DNA from: Spiribacter halobius
Lineage (GTDB): Bacteria; Pseudomonadota; Gammaproteobacteria; Nitrococcales; Nitrococcaceae
Direction: 5' to 3'
Assembly (NCBI RefSeq): GCF_020883455.1
Contig: NZ_CP086615.1
Location: forward strand, 3,464,501-3,528,500
Length of the DNA stretch: 64,000 bases
The translations under genes and the position numbers were made by a program. This document shows positions 54,863 to 62,996 of this stretch, piece by piece; the stretch's first letter is position 1; each line of letters begins with the position of its first letter. A model generated the notes under the pieces. That model searched no databases. It was given only the letters and a program-made list of their open reading frames with translations, and was not told where the DNA came from.

Positions 54863-54970
54863 GGCCGGGAGCGGTATTCGTCTCCGGGACCCTCTGCGGC
54901 AGGGATGCCGCAGTGGAGCCTACAGGGATGTATTCACGGCGTGTCCCGGAGAGGAATACCGCTCCCGGCC
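54863..54970. repeat. conserved-loop stem-loop element, copy 2
   Basis: Arms 54863-54890 (GGCCGGGAGCGGTATTCGTC then TCCGGGAC) and 54943-54970 pair at 27 of 28 positions. They enclose a 52-base loop with TGCGGCAGGGATGCCGCA, then GGAGCCTACAGGGATGTATT and CACGGCGT. The loop length is identical to copy 1 at 44557-44658 and most bases agree. The closing pair of its inner hairpin changes from G-C to T-A, a compensated change. The arms are unrelated apart from the final GTCCCGG. It sits between the dppD- and dppC-like genes. Confidence 0.88.
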
Positions 54971-55020
54971 CCGCCCCGGCGCGTCCGGAGGACCGATACG
55001 ATCGCACCAGCACCGAAGGG

Positions 55021-55050
55021 GATTTGCGCAGCGAAGCTGCGCTCCCATAC
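55021..55050 (+). repeat. REP-like hairpin, GCGCAGC type
   Basis: GATTTGCGCAGCGAAGCTGC followed by GCTCCCATAC: stem GCGCAGC/GCTGCGC with the usual GATT...CTCC flanks. Same family as 54811-54835, opposite orientation. Confidence 0.6.
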
Positions 55051-55092
55051 CGCCGCCAGGAACACCGAAGACCCGACTTCATACCAGCCACC

Positions 55093-55995
55093 TCACCGTT
55101 TCCGCTGCCGCGGATCGAGGGCCTCGCGGATGCCGTCGCCCAGCAGATTGAAGGCGAGGACCACGACCATGATGGCGAGGCCGGGATAGAGGGTGAGCCA
55201 GGGGGCGCGGCTGAGGTACTCGCGGCCGGAGGCGAGCATGGCGCCCCACTCCGGCGACGGCGGCTGGGCGCCGAGGCCGAGGAAGCTGAGGCCCGCGGCG
55301 GCCAGCACCGCCGTGGACACGCCGAGCGTGGCGACCACGATCATCGGCGGGATCACGTTCGGCAGCAGATGGCGGAAGATCAGCCGCAGATGCCCCGCCC
55401 CCGCCGCCCAGGCCGCCTCGAAGTACGGGCGGTTGCGCTCCACCAGGGTCACGCTGTAGGCCACGCGGGCATAGATCGGGATGGCGGCGATGCCGACGGC
55501 GATCATGGCGTTGGTCAGGCTCGGGCCGAGCACCGCCACGGCGGCCAGGGCGATGAGCGTCTCGGTGAAGGAGAACACCACGTCCATGGCCCGCATGAGG
55601 ATGCGCTCCATCCAGCCGCCGGCGTAGCCGCTGACCAGCCCGATGACCATGCCCACCGTGAGCGAGATCCCCACCGCGATCATGCCCACCTGGATGGTCA
55701 GCCGGGCGCCGTAGACCACGCGGCTGAACATGTCGCGGCCGAACTCGTCGGTGCCGAACCAGTGCTGCGCGCCGGGCGCGGTCAGGCGCTGCCCGGCGCC
55801 CATCTGCTCCGGCGAATAGGGCGCGATCCAGGGCGCGAAAAGTGCCGTGGCGATCAGCAGCAGCACCAGCGCGAAGCCCACCGCCGCGCCGCGGTTGGCG
55901 AGGACCGCCTGCAGAAAGCGCACCCCCGCCGAGCGCGGCCGGCGCGCCGGGGTCTCGGCGGGGAGGGCGTCCATCTGCGTGCTCGTCTGCGCCAT
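55093..55995 (-). CDS. peptide-type ABC transporter permease (DppC-like)
   Basis: Inner-membrane permease with about six helices. The N-terminal OppC_N segment (VLANRGAAVGFALVLLLIAT) precedes LFAPWIAPYSPEQMGAGQRL and HWFGTDEFGRDMFSRVVYGA, the DppC signature. The EAA loop is in AAWAAGAGHLRLIFRHLLPN. 300 residues. Eleven bases from the dppB-like gene. Confidence 0.93.
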   Translation of the reverse strand: MAQTSTQMDALPAETPARRPRSAGVRFLQAVLANRGAAVGFALVLLLIATALFAPWIAPYSPEQMGAGQRLTAPGAQHWFGTDEFGRDMFSRVVYGARLTIQVGMIAVGISLTVGMVIGLVSGYAGGWMERILMRAMDVVFSFTETLIALAAVAVLGPSLTNAMIAVGIAAIPIYARVAYSVTLVERNRPYFEAAWAAGAGHLRLIFRHLLPNVIPPMIVVATLGVSTAVLAAAGLSFLGLGAQPPSPEWGAMLASGREYLSRAPWLTLYPGLAIMVVVLAFNLLGDGIREALDPRQRKR

Positions 55996-56005
55996 GACGG
56001 ATCCC

Positions 56006-56929
56006 TCAGCGGTAGCGGATGCGCGGGTCGAGGAAGGCGTAGAGAACGTCCAGCAGCACCGAGATGCTCACCACCACGATGGCGAACATCAGGATGAACC
56101 CCTGGATCAGCGGGTAGTCGCGCTGCAGGATCGCCTGGATGGCGAGCCGGCCGACGCCGTTCCAGCCGAAGACGTTCTCCACCACGATGGCGCCGCCCAT
56201 CATGTAGGCGAACTGCATGCCGATCATGGTGACGATGGGCACGAGCCCCGCCCGCAGGGCGTGGCTGCGCAGCACCATGGCGTGGGGCAGGCCCTTGGCG
56301 TGGGCGGTGCGGATGAAGTCCTGATCGAAGACGTCGATCATCGAGGAGCGGGTCAGCCTCGCGATGATGGCGGCGTTGGAGAGGCCCAGTGTCACCGCCG
56401 GCAGCACCAGGCTCGCCGGCCCGCCGCCGGCCACCGGCAGCCACTGCAGCTCCACCGCGAACAGGAACAGCAGCAGCAGCCCGAGCCAGAAGTGCGGCAT
56501 GGACACCCCGAGGATGGCGGTGACCATGAGCGTGGTGTCGAGCCAGCTGCCGCGGCGGTAGGCGGCGATGAAGCCGAGGGTCATGCCGATGGCGATGGCG
56601 ATCACCAGCGCCGTGCCGGCGAGGGCCAGGGTGTTCGGGAGGCGCAGCAGCAGCAGCTCCAGCACCGGCTGCTCGCCGCGGATGGTCTCGCCGAGATCGC
56701 CCGAGAGCACCCGCCCGAGATACATCACGTACTGCTCCCAGACCGGGCGATCGAGACCGAGGTCGGCGCGAATCGCCTCCAGCTGCTCCTGGGTGGTGCC
56801 CTGAGACTGGGCGTACATGATCTGCACCGGATCCCCGGGCACCAGGTGGATCAGCATGGAGACGGCGACGGTGGTCACCCAGATGGTGAGCAGCGCCGCG
56901 AGCAGCCGTCTGGCCAGGTATCCCGTCAT
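56006..56929 (-). CDS. peptide-type ABC transporter permease (DppB-like)
   Basis: Second permease. MTGYLARRLLAALLTIWVTT and LIHLVPGDPVQIMY are the DppB/NikB start; GLDRPVWEQYVMYLGRVLSG DLG-type sequence follows. The EAA loop lies in IRTAHAKGLPHAMVLRSHAL, and DPRIRYR closes the protein, as in the family. 307 residues. It follows the substrate-binding protein gene across a perfect GC hairpin. Confidence 0.93.
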   Translation of the reverse strand: MTGYLARRLLAALLTIWVTTVAVSMLIHLVPGDPVQIMYAQSQGTTQEQLEAIRADLGLDRPVWEQYVMYLGRVLSGDLGETIRGEQPVLELLLLRLPNTLALAGTALVIAIAIGMTLGFIAAYRRGSWLDTTLMVTAILGVSMPHFWLGLLLLFLFAVELQWLPVAGGGPASLVLPAVTLGLSNAAIIARLTRSSMIDVFDQDFIRTAHAKGLPHAMVLRSHALRAGLVPIVTMIGMQFAYMMGGAIVVENVFGWNGVGRLAIQAILQRDYPLIQGFILMFAIVVVSISVLLDVLYAFLDPRIRYR

Positions 56930-56941
56930 GCCGGGGCTCCC

Positions 56942-56965
56942 GGCGGGGGCCCTGCGGCCCCCGCC
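56942..56965 (-). terminator. intercistronic GC hairpin after the substrate-binding protein gene
   Basis: GGCGGGGGCC, loop CTGC, GGCCCCCGCC: a perfect 10-bp stem without a U-run. Such hairpins between a binding-protein gene and its permeases commonly keep the 5' mRNA abundant, giving more binding protein than permease. Confidence 0.6.
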
Positions 56966-56971
56966 TCGCGG

Positions 56972-58519
56972 TCAGCGGCCGACGTCGTTGAACAGCGGCC
57001 GGTTGAAGGGACCGATGGTGAAGCCGGCGGCATCCTCGGAGCCGGCGTACATCCACAGCCAGCCCGGGGTGTAGACGGGCACGTGCACCGCGTTCTCCAG
57101 CAGGTGCACGAACACGTCCTGCACCACGGCCTCGCGCTCCTCCCGATCGAGCGTGGTCCGGGTGGCCTCCAGCAGCTCGTCGAGCTCGGGGTCGGTATAG
57201 CCCTCGTAGGCCCCCGGCGAGTGCCAGAGCAGGTAGAGGACGTCCGGGTCGAACCAGGTCCAGCCCATCAGGTCGATGAAGCCGGGGCCCTCCGTGCGGT
57301 TGTTCTCCTGCTTCACCCGGGCGTTCAGGGTGCCGATGTCCATCACCTCGATCTCCGCCTCGATGCCGAGCTGGCGGAGCTGGTTCTGGAAGACCTGCAG
57401 CACGTCATCACGGTTGTCCCCGTACCAGGTGGCGAGGATCACCTCCATGGGGTTGTCCGGCCCGTAGCCGAGCTCGTTCAGCAGCTCGCGGGCCTTCTGC
57501 GGGTCATACTCCGGCGCGTGCCGGGCGCAGAAGTCCTGGTCGTTGCCGAGCACGCCACGGGAGACCGGGCAGCGCTCGCGCTGCACCAGATCGCCGAAGA
57601 CGATCCCCAGCGCCATCTCGAAGTCCAGCGCGTGGGCGATGGCCCGGCGGGCGCGGACGTCGTCGAAGGGCGGTCGGGAGACGGCGAACTCCAGGAACAT
57701 GTTCTGGCCCGTGCCCTCGGCCACGTGCAGCTCGAAGTTCGGGTCCCCCCGCAGCGATTCCACCTCCTCGATGGGCGGCACGATCAGGTCCACCTCGCCG
57801 GTACGGAGCGCCGCCACCCGCGTCTGCCCCTCGGGCATGGTGCGCACGATGAGCTGCTCGGCGTGGGGCGGCCCCGGGTTCTCCACCGGGCGGCCGCGGT
57901 TGACGTAGTCCTCGTTGCGCTCGAGGACGATCTCGTCGCCCTTGGTCCAGTCCACGAACCGCCAGGGCCCGGTGCCGACGGCGGCATCGACGCCGAAGCG
58001 CTCCAGCTCGGCATTGCTGTCGCAGAGCATCGAGGTGAACTGGTCGGCCATGAACGGCACGAAGGCGGCGAACGGCGTCTCCAGATGGAAGCGCACGGTG
58101 AGCTCGTCCACCACCTCCACCTCGGTGATCGGCCCCCAGCTCGCCTTGGTGATACTGGGGTTGTCCTCGGAGAGCGCCCGGTCGGCGGTCCACTTGACGT
58201 CCTCGGCGGTAAACGGCGTGCCGTCATGGCAGAGGATGTCGTCGTGGAGCTGGAAGGTCACTTCCCGCCCGCCATCGGCCACCGTCCAGTCGCGGGCGAG
58301 GTTGCCGGTGGGCCGGCCGTTCTCGTCGAACTCCAGCAGCGAGTCGTAGATCTGGTACCAGAGCTGGCGGGAGAGGGTGGAGGTGGCCCGGTGCGGGTCG
58401 AGGGAGTCGATGTCCCCGTCCCGCGCCCAGACGATCTCCTGGGCCTGCGCCCCGCCGCCTAGCCCCGTCGTGGTCACCGCCAGCGCGAGCGCCGCGGCCG
58501 TGATCCCCTTGCGCGTCAT
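56972..58519 (-). CDS. peptide-type ABC transporter substrate-binding protein
   Basis: Periplasmic SBP_bac_5 protein of 515 residues. Signal peptide: KGITAAALALAVTTTGLGGG then AQAQ. IDSLDPHRATSTLSRQLWYQ and LARDWTVADGGREVTFQLHD with DILCHDGTPFTAEDVKWTAD are the family motif order. ATG at 58519 follows GGAGG. It heads the importer operon (SBP-dppB-dppC-dppD-dppF-unknown-M20). The ligand may be a short peptide or N-modified amino acid. Confidence 0.94.
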   Translation of the reverse strand: MTRKGITAAALALAVTTTGLGGGAQAQEIVWARDGDIDSLDPHRATSTLSRQLWYQIYDSLLEFDENGRPTGNLARDWTVADGGREVTFQLHDDILCHDGTPFTAEDVKWTADRALSEDNPSITKASWGPITEVEVVDELTVRFHLETPFAAFVPFMADQFTSMLCDSNAELERFGVDAAVGTGPWRFVDWTKGDEIVLERNEDYVNRGRPVENPGPPHAEQLIVRTMPEGQTRVAALRTGEVDLIVPPIEEVESLRGDPNFELHVAEGTGQNMFLEFAVSRPPFDDVRARRAIAHALDFEMALGIVFGDLVQRERCPVSRGVLGNDQDFCARHAPEYDPQKARELLNELGYGPDNPMEVILATWYGDNRDDVLQVFQNQLRQLGIEAEIEVMDIGTLNARVKQENNRTEGPGFIDLMGWTWFDPDVLYLLWHSPGAYEGYTDPELDELLEATRTTLDREEREAVVQDVFVHLLENAVHVPVYTPGWLWMYAGSEDAAGFTIGPFNRPLFNDVGR

Positions 58520-58632
58520 GGGCGGACCTCCTGGGTGTGTCAATCGCCATGCCCGCCGGAGCGGCGACCCTGCGGCTGCCCCGGCACCGGATTGGGGTGC
58601 CTGCGGCGTGTCGCCGCTGGCCCTGAAGGTAT

Positions 58633-58676
58633 GAGACAGGAATTTCGGTTTGTCAAATACTCGAAATTCCTGTTTC
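58633..58676. promoter_or_regulatory. palindromic operator for the RpiR regulator
   Basis: GAGACAGGAATTTCG (58633-58647) and CGAAATTCCTGTTTC (58662-58676) are inverted repeats matching at 14 of 15 positions, 14 bases apart. They lie between the divergent transporter operon and the rpiR-racemase-asparaginase genes, in an AT-rich patch of an otherwise GC-rich region. RpiR proteins bind such GAAATT/AATTTC palindromes; ligand and sign of control are unknown. Confidence 0.8.
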
Positions 58677-58719
58677 AGTCTGCTAAACAGAAAAGGCGCG
58701 ACCGGAGGCCCGAGCCGAA

Positions 58720-59601
58720 ATGACCCAGTTGCCCGAGTCGTCGTCCGGGGCACGCACCCTGGAGCGGCGCATCCACAGCCACTACGAGAATCTGCCGGCC
58801 AGCGAGCGGGCGCTGGCCGACCTGCTGCTGGAGTATCCGGGGGACATCCTGTTCCTCTCCGCCACGGCCCTCTCGGAGCGGGCGGGCGTGTCGAAGGCGG
58901 CGGTGACACGGTTCGTGCAGCGCATCGGCTATGGCGACTACCGCGAGGTGCAGCGCGAGGTGCGCACCGCCCAGGAGGCGGGCGAGCCGATCTACCTCAA
59001 CACCTCGACGGTGACCCCCGCGCGCGAGGGCGACAGCCTCATGCGCCATCTCGAGCGCGATCTGGCCAACCTGCGCCAGACTTTCGAGGGCATCCGCCCG
59101 CGGGATCTGGACGCGGTGGTGGAGCGTATCCTCGCCGCGCGGCGGGTCTGGACGCTCGGCTTCCGCAACAGCTATTTCTTCGCCTCCTACGTGCGCCGGC
59201 AGCTCATCCAGGTGCGCCCGGACGTCACCCTGCTACCGGTACCGGGCCAGGTGCCGTCCGAGGACCTGGTTGACATGGGCGGGGAGGATCTGGTCATCGC
59301 CATCGGCATGCGCCGGCGCTCGGCGGAGCTGCGTCGACTGATGGCCGCGATCCATCAGACCGGCACGCCCATCGCCTACGTCACCGACCGCCTCGCGGTC
59401 GCCACCCGCCGCTATGCCACCTGGACCTTCGCCTGCCAGGTGCGTGGCATCTCGCTGTTCGATTCCTACGTCGGCGTCATCAGCCTGCTCAACTACCTCT
59501 GCACCGAGGTGGTGGCGCAGGCGGGCGAGGCCGGCCGGGCCCGGCTCGGGCGCATCGAGGACCTGATGAGCGACCTCGGCGAGCTCGACCGCGACACCTG
59601 A
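58720..59601 (+). CDS. MurR/RpiR-family transcriptional regulator
   Basis: A 293-residue regulator. The N-terminal HTH_6 domain (RIHSHYENLPASERALADLL and LSERAGVSKAAVTRFVQRIG YGDY) binds DNA. The C-terminal SIS domain (RRVWTLGFRNSYFFASYVRR and DLVIAIGMRRRSAELRRLMA) binds a phosphosugar or other ligand. It is divergent from the ABC transporter operon and co-directional with the racemase and asparaginase genes, so probably controls both arms through the palindrome at 58633-58676. Confidence 0.92.
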   Translation: MTQLPESSSGARTLERRIHSHYENLPASERALADLLLEYPGDILFLSATALSERAGVSKAAVTRFVQRIGYGDYREVQREVRTAQEAGEPIYLNTSTVTPAREGDSLMRHLERDLANLRQTFEGIRPRDLDAVVERILAARRVWTLGFRNSYFFASYVRRQLIQVRPDVTLLPVPGQVPSEDLVDMGGEDLVIAIGMRRRSAELRRLMAAIHQTGTPIAYVTDRLAVATRRYATWTFACQVRGISLFDSYVGVISLLNYLCTEVVAQAGEAGRARLGRIEDLMSDLGELDRDT

Positions 59602-59624
59602 GCGCCCGCCACGGAGACCGTCCC

Positions 59625-60731
59625 ATGCACATCGAGGAAATAGAGCTCTACCGCATACGGATGCCCATGAAGGCCCCCTGGCGCACCGCCTTCGGCGAGG
59701 AGCACGCGGTGGACGGCGTGCTGGTGCGCCTGCGCGCCGATGGCGTCGACGGCTGGGGGGAGAGCGCCCCCTACCGCCTGCCCCAGTTCTCCCCCGAGTG
59801 GGCCCCCGGCGCCTTCGCCCTGCTCCGCGATGCCTTCGGCCCGCGCCTGCTCGGCCGCGAGATCGCCGACGGCGCCGCGCTGCAGGCCGCCCTCGCCGAC
59901 TTCAAGGGCAATCACTTCGCCAAGGCCGCGCTCGACAACGCCTGGTGGGACGCGCATGCGCGGGCCCGCGGCGAACCACTCTGGCGGGCCGCCGGCGGGC
60001 ACGGCCCGGAGGTCCGCGTCGGCGCCGACATCGCGGTGATGGACTCGCTGGATGAGCTGGTGGAGGCCGTGGGGCGGGCCCTTGCCGAAGGCTTCGGGCG
60101 GGTGAAGCTGAAGCTGCGCCGCGGCTGGGACGTGGCCATGGTCGCCCGGGTGCGCGAGGCGCACCCGGACGCGGTGCTGCATGTGGACTGCAACGCGAGC
60201 TTCCGGCTGGAGGACGCGCCCATGTTCCGGGAGCTCGACGCCTACGGGCTTGCCATGATCGAGCAGCCGCTGGCCCATGATGACCTCATCGACCACGCCC
60301 GCCTGCAGGCACAGCTCGACACCCCGCTCTGCCTGGACGAGAGCATCGTCTCCGACGACCGGGCGCGCAAGGCCATCGAGATCGGCGCCTGCCGCTGGAT
60401 GAACCTCAAGCCCGGGCGCGTCGGCGGCCTGACCCCGGCGCTCGCGATCCTCGAGCGCTGCGCGCAGGCGGACATCCCCTGCTGGGTAGGTGGTATGCTC
60501 GAGTCCGCCATCGGCCAGGGGCCGGCGCTGGCGCTGGCCACCTGTGGCAACATCCGCTATCCGAGCGACATCTTCCCGAGCGCCCGCCTCTACGAGCGCG
60601 ACCTGGCCGAGCCGCAGGTGCAGCTCAGTGCGCCGGGCACGATCACCGCGCCGGACGCCCCGGGCCATGGCCATCTGCCGGACCCGGAGCGCCTGCGCAG
60701 CTGCACCCTGGAGCACCATCGGCTGCACTGA
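59625..60731 (+). CDS. enolase-superfamily N-acylamino-acid racemase / dipeptide epimerase-like
   Basis: A muconate-lactonizing-subgroup enolase of 368 residues. The acid-base Lys-x-Lys is in FGRVKLKLRRGWDVAM; metal ligands are Asp in VLHVDCNASFRLED, Glu in YGLAMIEQPLAHDDL and Asp in LCLDESIVSDDRA; the second Lys is in WMNLKPGRVGGLTPALAI. CWVGGMLESAIGQGPALALA is shared by o-succinylbenzoate synthase/NSAR enzymes. No menaquinone genes are nearby, so racemisation of an N-acyl or N-carbamoyl amino acid (or a dipeptide) is preferred over MenC function; this is context inference. Confidence 0.85.
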   Translation: MHIEEIELYRIRMPMKAPWRTAFGEEHAVDGVLVRLRADGVDGWGESAPYRLPQFSPEWAPGAFALLRDAFGPRLLGREIADGAALQAALADFKGNHFAKAALDNAWWDAHARARGEPLWRAAGGHGPEVRVGADIAVMDSLDELVEAVGRALAEGFGRVKLKLRRGWDVAMVARVREAHPDAVLHVDCNASFRLEDAPMFRELDAYGLAMIEQPLAHDDLIDHARLQAQLDTPLCLDESIVSDDRARKAIEIGACRWMNLKPGRVGGLTPALAILERCAQADIPCWVGGMLESAIGQGPALALATCGNIRYPSDIFPSARLYERDLAEPQVQLSAPGTITAPDAPGHGHLPDPERLRSCTLEHHRLH

Positions 60732-60756
60732 GCATTCGCCATAGGGAGGGAACGCC

Positions 60757-61767
60757 ATGGACGCTGAACGCCTCATCGGCACCCGTTCCCGTGTCGCCGT
60801 GCTCGGCGCCGGCGGCACCATTGCCATGGCGCCCGGACAGGGGGCCGGCGTGCTGCCCCGGCTGGACGCCGATGCCCTGCTCCAGGCCGTTCCCGGGCTG
60901 GAAGCGGTGGCGGAGGTTACCGCAGAGGATCTGAGCGTCGTCCCGGGCCCGCACATGGACCTCACCGCAGTGATCCATATCCGCGATGCCGCCGATCGCG
61001 CCCTCGCCGCCGGCGCGCACGGGGTGGTCATTACCCAGGGCACGGACACCATCGAGGAGACCGCCTTCGCCCTGGAGCTGCTGCACGCGGACGAGGCGCC
61101 CGTGGTGGTCACCGGGGCGCTGCGCCATCCGGCCCTGCCCGGCGCCGACGGCCCCGCCAACCTGCTGGATGCGGTGCGTGTCGCCGCCGACCGGGAGGCC
61201 GGCGGGCGCGGCGTGCTGGTGGTGCTGAACGCGACGGCGCACGCCGCCGCGCGCGTGACCAAGGCGCACACGAGCCGCCCGGACGCCTTCGCCTCCTGGC
61301 CCGGCCCTCTGGCCGAGGTGAGCGAATCCCGGGTGCTCTGGGCGGCACCCCCGGCCGTCCACCGGGCCACCGCCGCCGAGGCCTGCCGCGAGCCCGCTGC
61401 GGTGGCACTGATCGCCGCCGGCCTCGGCGACGACGGCCGCCTGCTCCCCGGGCTCGCCGCCGCCGGCTACCAGGGGCTGGTGATCGACGCCCTCGGCGGC
61501 GGCCACCTCCCGCCACGCATGGCCGAGCGCCTGGATGCCGTCTGCGCGGACATGCCCGTGGTGGTGGCCAGCCGGTGCCGCGCCGGGGCCACCCTCCATG
61601 AAACCTATGCCTACCCCGGCGGCGAGCTCGATCTCGCCCGCCGCGGCGCCCTCACCGCGGGCTGGCTGACGGCACCGAAGGCCCGGGTGGCCCTGTCCTT
61701 GCTGGTTGGCGCGGGCGCCAGCCGGGGGGAGATACGGGAATTCTTCGAGGCGTATGGGGGTGGGTAA
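60757..61767 (+). CDS. L-asparaginase family protein
   Basis: Cytoplasmic asparaginase-like amidohydrolase of 336 residues without signal peptide. VAVLGAGGTIAMAPGQGAGV holds the first catalytic Thr; HGVVITQGTDTIEETAFALE the second Thr and Lys/Asp environment. LVIDALGGGHLPPRMAERLD matches the C-terminal domain where the ligand site is completed. It may act on asparagine or on another amide made by the locus. It lies 25 bases after the racemase gene. Confidence 0.9.
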   Translation: MDAERLIGTRSRVAVLGAGGTIAMAPGQGAGVLPRLDADALLQAVPGLEAVAEVTAEDLSVVPGPHMDLTAVIHIRDAADRALAAGAHGVVITQGTDTIEETAFALELLHADEAPVVVTGALRHPALPGADGPANLLDAVRVAADREAGGRGVLVVLNATAHAAARVTKAHTSRPDAFASWPGPLAEVSESRVLWAAPPAVHRATAAEACREPAAVALIAAGLGDDGRLLPGLAAAGYQGLVIDALGGGHLPPRMAERLDAVCADMPVVVASRCRAGATLHETYAYPGGELDLARRGALTAGWLTAPKARVALSLLVGAGASRGEIREFFEAYGGG

Positions 61768-61784
61768 CGGCGGGCTTCGCCCGC

Positions 61785-62024
61785 GGTTCAAGGTTCAAAG
61801 TTCAAGGTTCAAAAAGGCCGCCTCTGTATCGCCTTGCTTGATCCCCGACTCGGGAGCCGCCTCGAGACGCCCGGAGTTCAGACCAAGTAGGTCGGCAGGC
61901 GCTCCGCGCTCGCCGACAGCCGCGCTTGGCGCGGCTCCGGGAATTCGCCTACCGGCGCGTCGGGTAGCGCCCGCGGCGCTTCCCGACCTACGTCATTCAA
62001 CTTTGAACCGTGAACCTTGAACTC
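61785..62024. repeat. TTTGAACT-array element 2 with a facing pair of REPs
   Basis: Left array GGTTCAAGGTTCAAAGTTCA then AGGTTCAAAA (61785 on); right array TTCAACTTTGAACCGTGAAC then CTTGAACTC (to 62024). Inside are GTAGGTCGGCAGGCGCTCCG (61887 on) and, inverted, a hairpin ending CTTCCCGACCTAC (61959-61991): two GTAGGTCG-type REPs facing each other. It fills the convergent gap between the asparaginase and fabI genes; no gene inside. Confidence 0.85.
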
Positions 62025-62053
62025 GTGGTGGGCGCCGTCAGGCGCCCACCACG
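62024..62053. repeat. perfect 13-bp inverted repeat with the fabI stop codon in the loop
   Basis: CGTGGTGGGCGCC (62024-62036), loop GTCA, GGCGCCCACCACG (62041-62053). On the minus strand the right arm is the last codons of fabI and the loop holds its TGA. The same layout is seen at the end of opgD. Confidence 0.9.
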
Positions 62054-62814
62054 TGGTACCCACAGTCCACGTAGGTCACGTTTCCGGTCAGGCTCTTCGC
62101 CCGGTCGCTCACTAGGAAGGCGGCGGTGGCGCCGACGTCTTCGACATCGGCGAGCTGGTGCCTGGGTGCGCGCTCGGCGGTGCGCTCCAGGAGCTCGTCG
62201 AAGCGGTCGATGCCGGAGGCGGCGCGGGTCTTGAGCGGGCCCGGAGAGAGCGCGTGCACGCGGATGCCGCCCTCGCCGAGCTCGGCGGCGAGATAGCGCA
62301 CGCTGGACTCCAGCGCCGCCTTGACCGGGCCCATCAGGTTGTAGTGCTCCACCACCTTCTCGGCGCCGTAGAAGCTCACCGTCAGCAGCGCCCCGCCCCG
62401 GTTCATGAGCGGCTCGGCGAGATGCGCCATGCGGATGAACGAGTGGCAGGAGACGTCCATGGCGGTGAGGAACCCTTCACGGGAGCTGTCGGTAACCCGG
62501 CCATGGAGATCGTCCCGCGGCGCGAATGCGATGGAGTGCAGCAGGAAGTCGAGCCCGCCCCACTCCTCCCGAATGCGTTCGAACACCGCCTCCAGCTGCC
62601 CCGGCTCACGCACGTCGCAGGGCACAATGATCGGCGCCTCGAGCCGCTCGGCGAGCGGGCGCACGTGGGGTTCGGCCTTCTCGTTCAGATAGGTCACCGC
62701 CAGCTCCGCCCCCAGCGCCCGAAACGCCCGCGCACAGGCCCAGGCGATGGAATGCTCGTTGGCGATACCGACGACGAGCCCGCGTTTGCCGGTGAGGTCG
62801 AAGTAGGGTGCCAC
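62038..62814 (-). CDS. fabI: enoyl-[acyl-carrier-protein] reductase FabI
   Basis: NADH-dependent last step of fatty-acid elongation. FDLTGKRGLVVGIANEHSIA is the FabI-specific start; LLHSIAFAPRDDLHGRVTDS and FYGAEKVVEHYNLMGPVKAA supply Tyr and Lys (Y-x6-K pattern with LMGPVKAALE). SLTGNVTYVDCGYHVVGA is the tail. I chose GTG at 62814, eight bases after AGAGGA, giving 258 residues. A longer frame starts with TTG in the upstream repeat array and is unlikely. Confidence 0.95.
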   Translation of the reverse strand: MAPYFDLTGKRGLVVGIANEHSIAWACARAFRALGAELAVTYLNEKAEPHVRPLAERLEAPIIVPCDVREPGQLEAVFERIREEWGGLDFLLHSIAFAPRDDLHGRVTDSSREGFLTAMDVSCHSFIRMAHLAEPLMNRGGALLTVSFYGAEKVVEHYNLMGPVKAALESSVRYLAAELGEGGIRVHALSPGPLKTRAASGIDRFDELLERTAERAPRHQLADVEDVGATAAFLVSDRAKSLTGNVTYVDCGYHVVGA

Positions 62815-62875
62815 TTGGAGATCCTCTGGTCGTTGTTCGCGCTCGAGGCCTGCCTCGATTGGCGGCCTTGGCGAA

Positions 62876-62996
62876 GAGTTCAAAGTTCAACGTTCAAAGT
62901 TCAAAGACTCCTCCGGCCGGCCAACAATTGCGCTAACGCCACGCAATGACGGCACATCGTGCGGCGGCGGTCTTTGAACCTGGGACTTTGAACTGA
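62876..62996. repeat. TTTGAACT-array element 3
   Basis: Left array GAGTTCAAAGTTCAACGTTC then AAAGTTCAAAG (62876-62908); right TCTTTGAACCTGGGACTTTG then AACTGAC (62971-62996). The 60-base interior has no REP head or gene. It separates fabI from phaC. Confidence 0.8.

Noticed and set aside
59625-60731. The enolase-superfamily protein as o-succinylbenzoate synthase (MenC)
   Set aside because: The fold is shared, but no menaquinone gene is nearby and the context is amino-acid amide catabolism.
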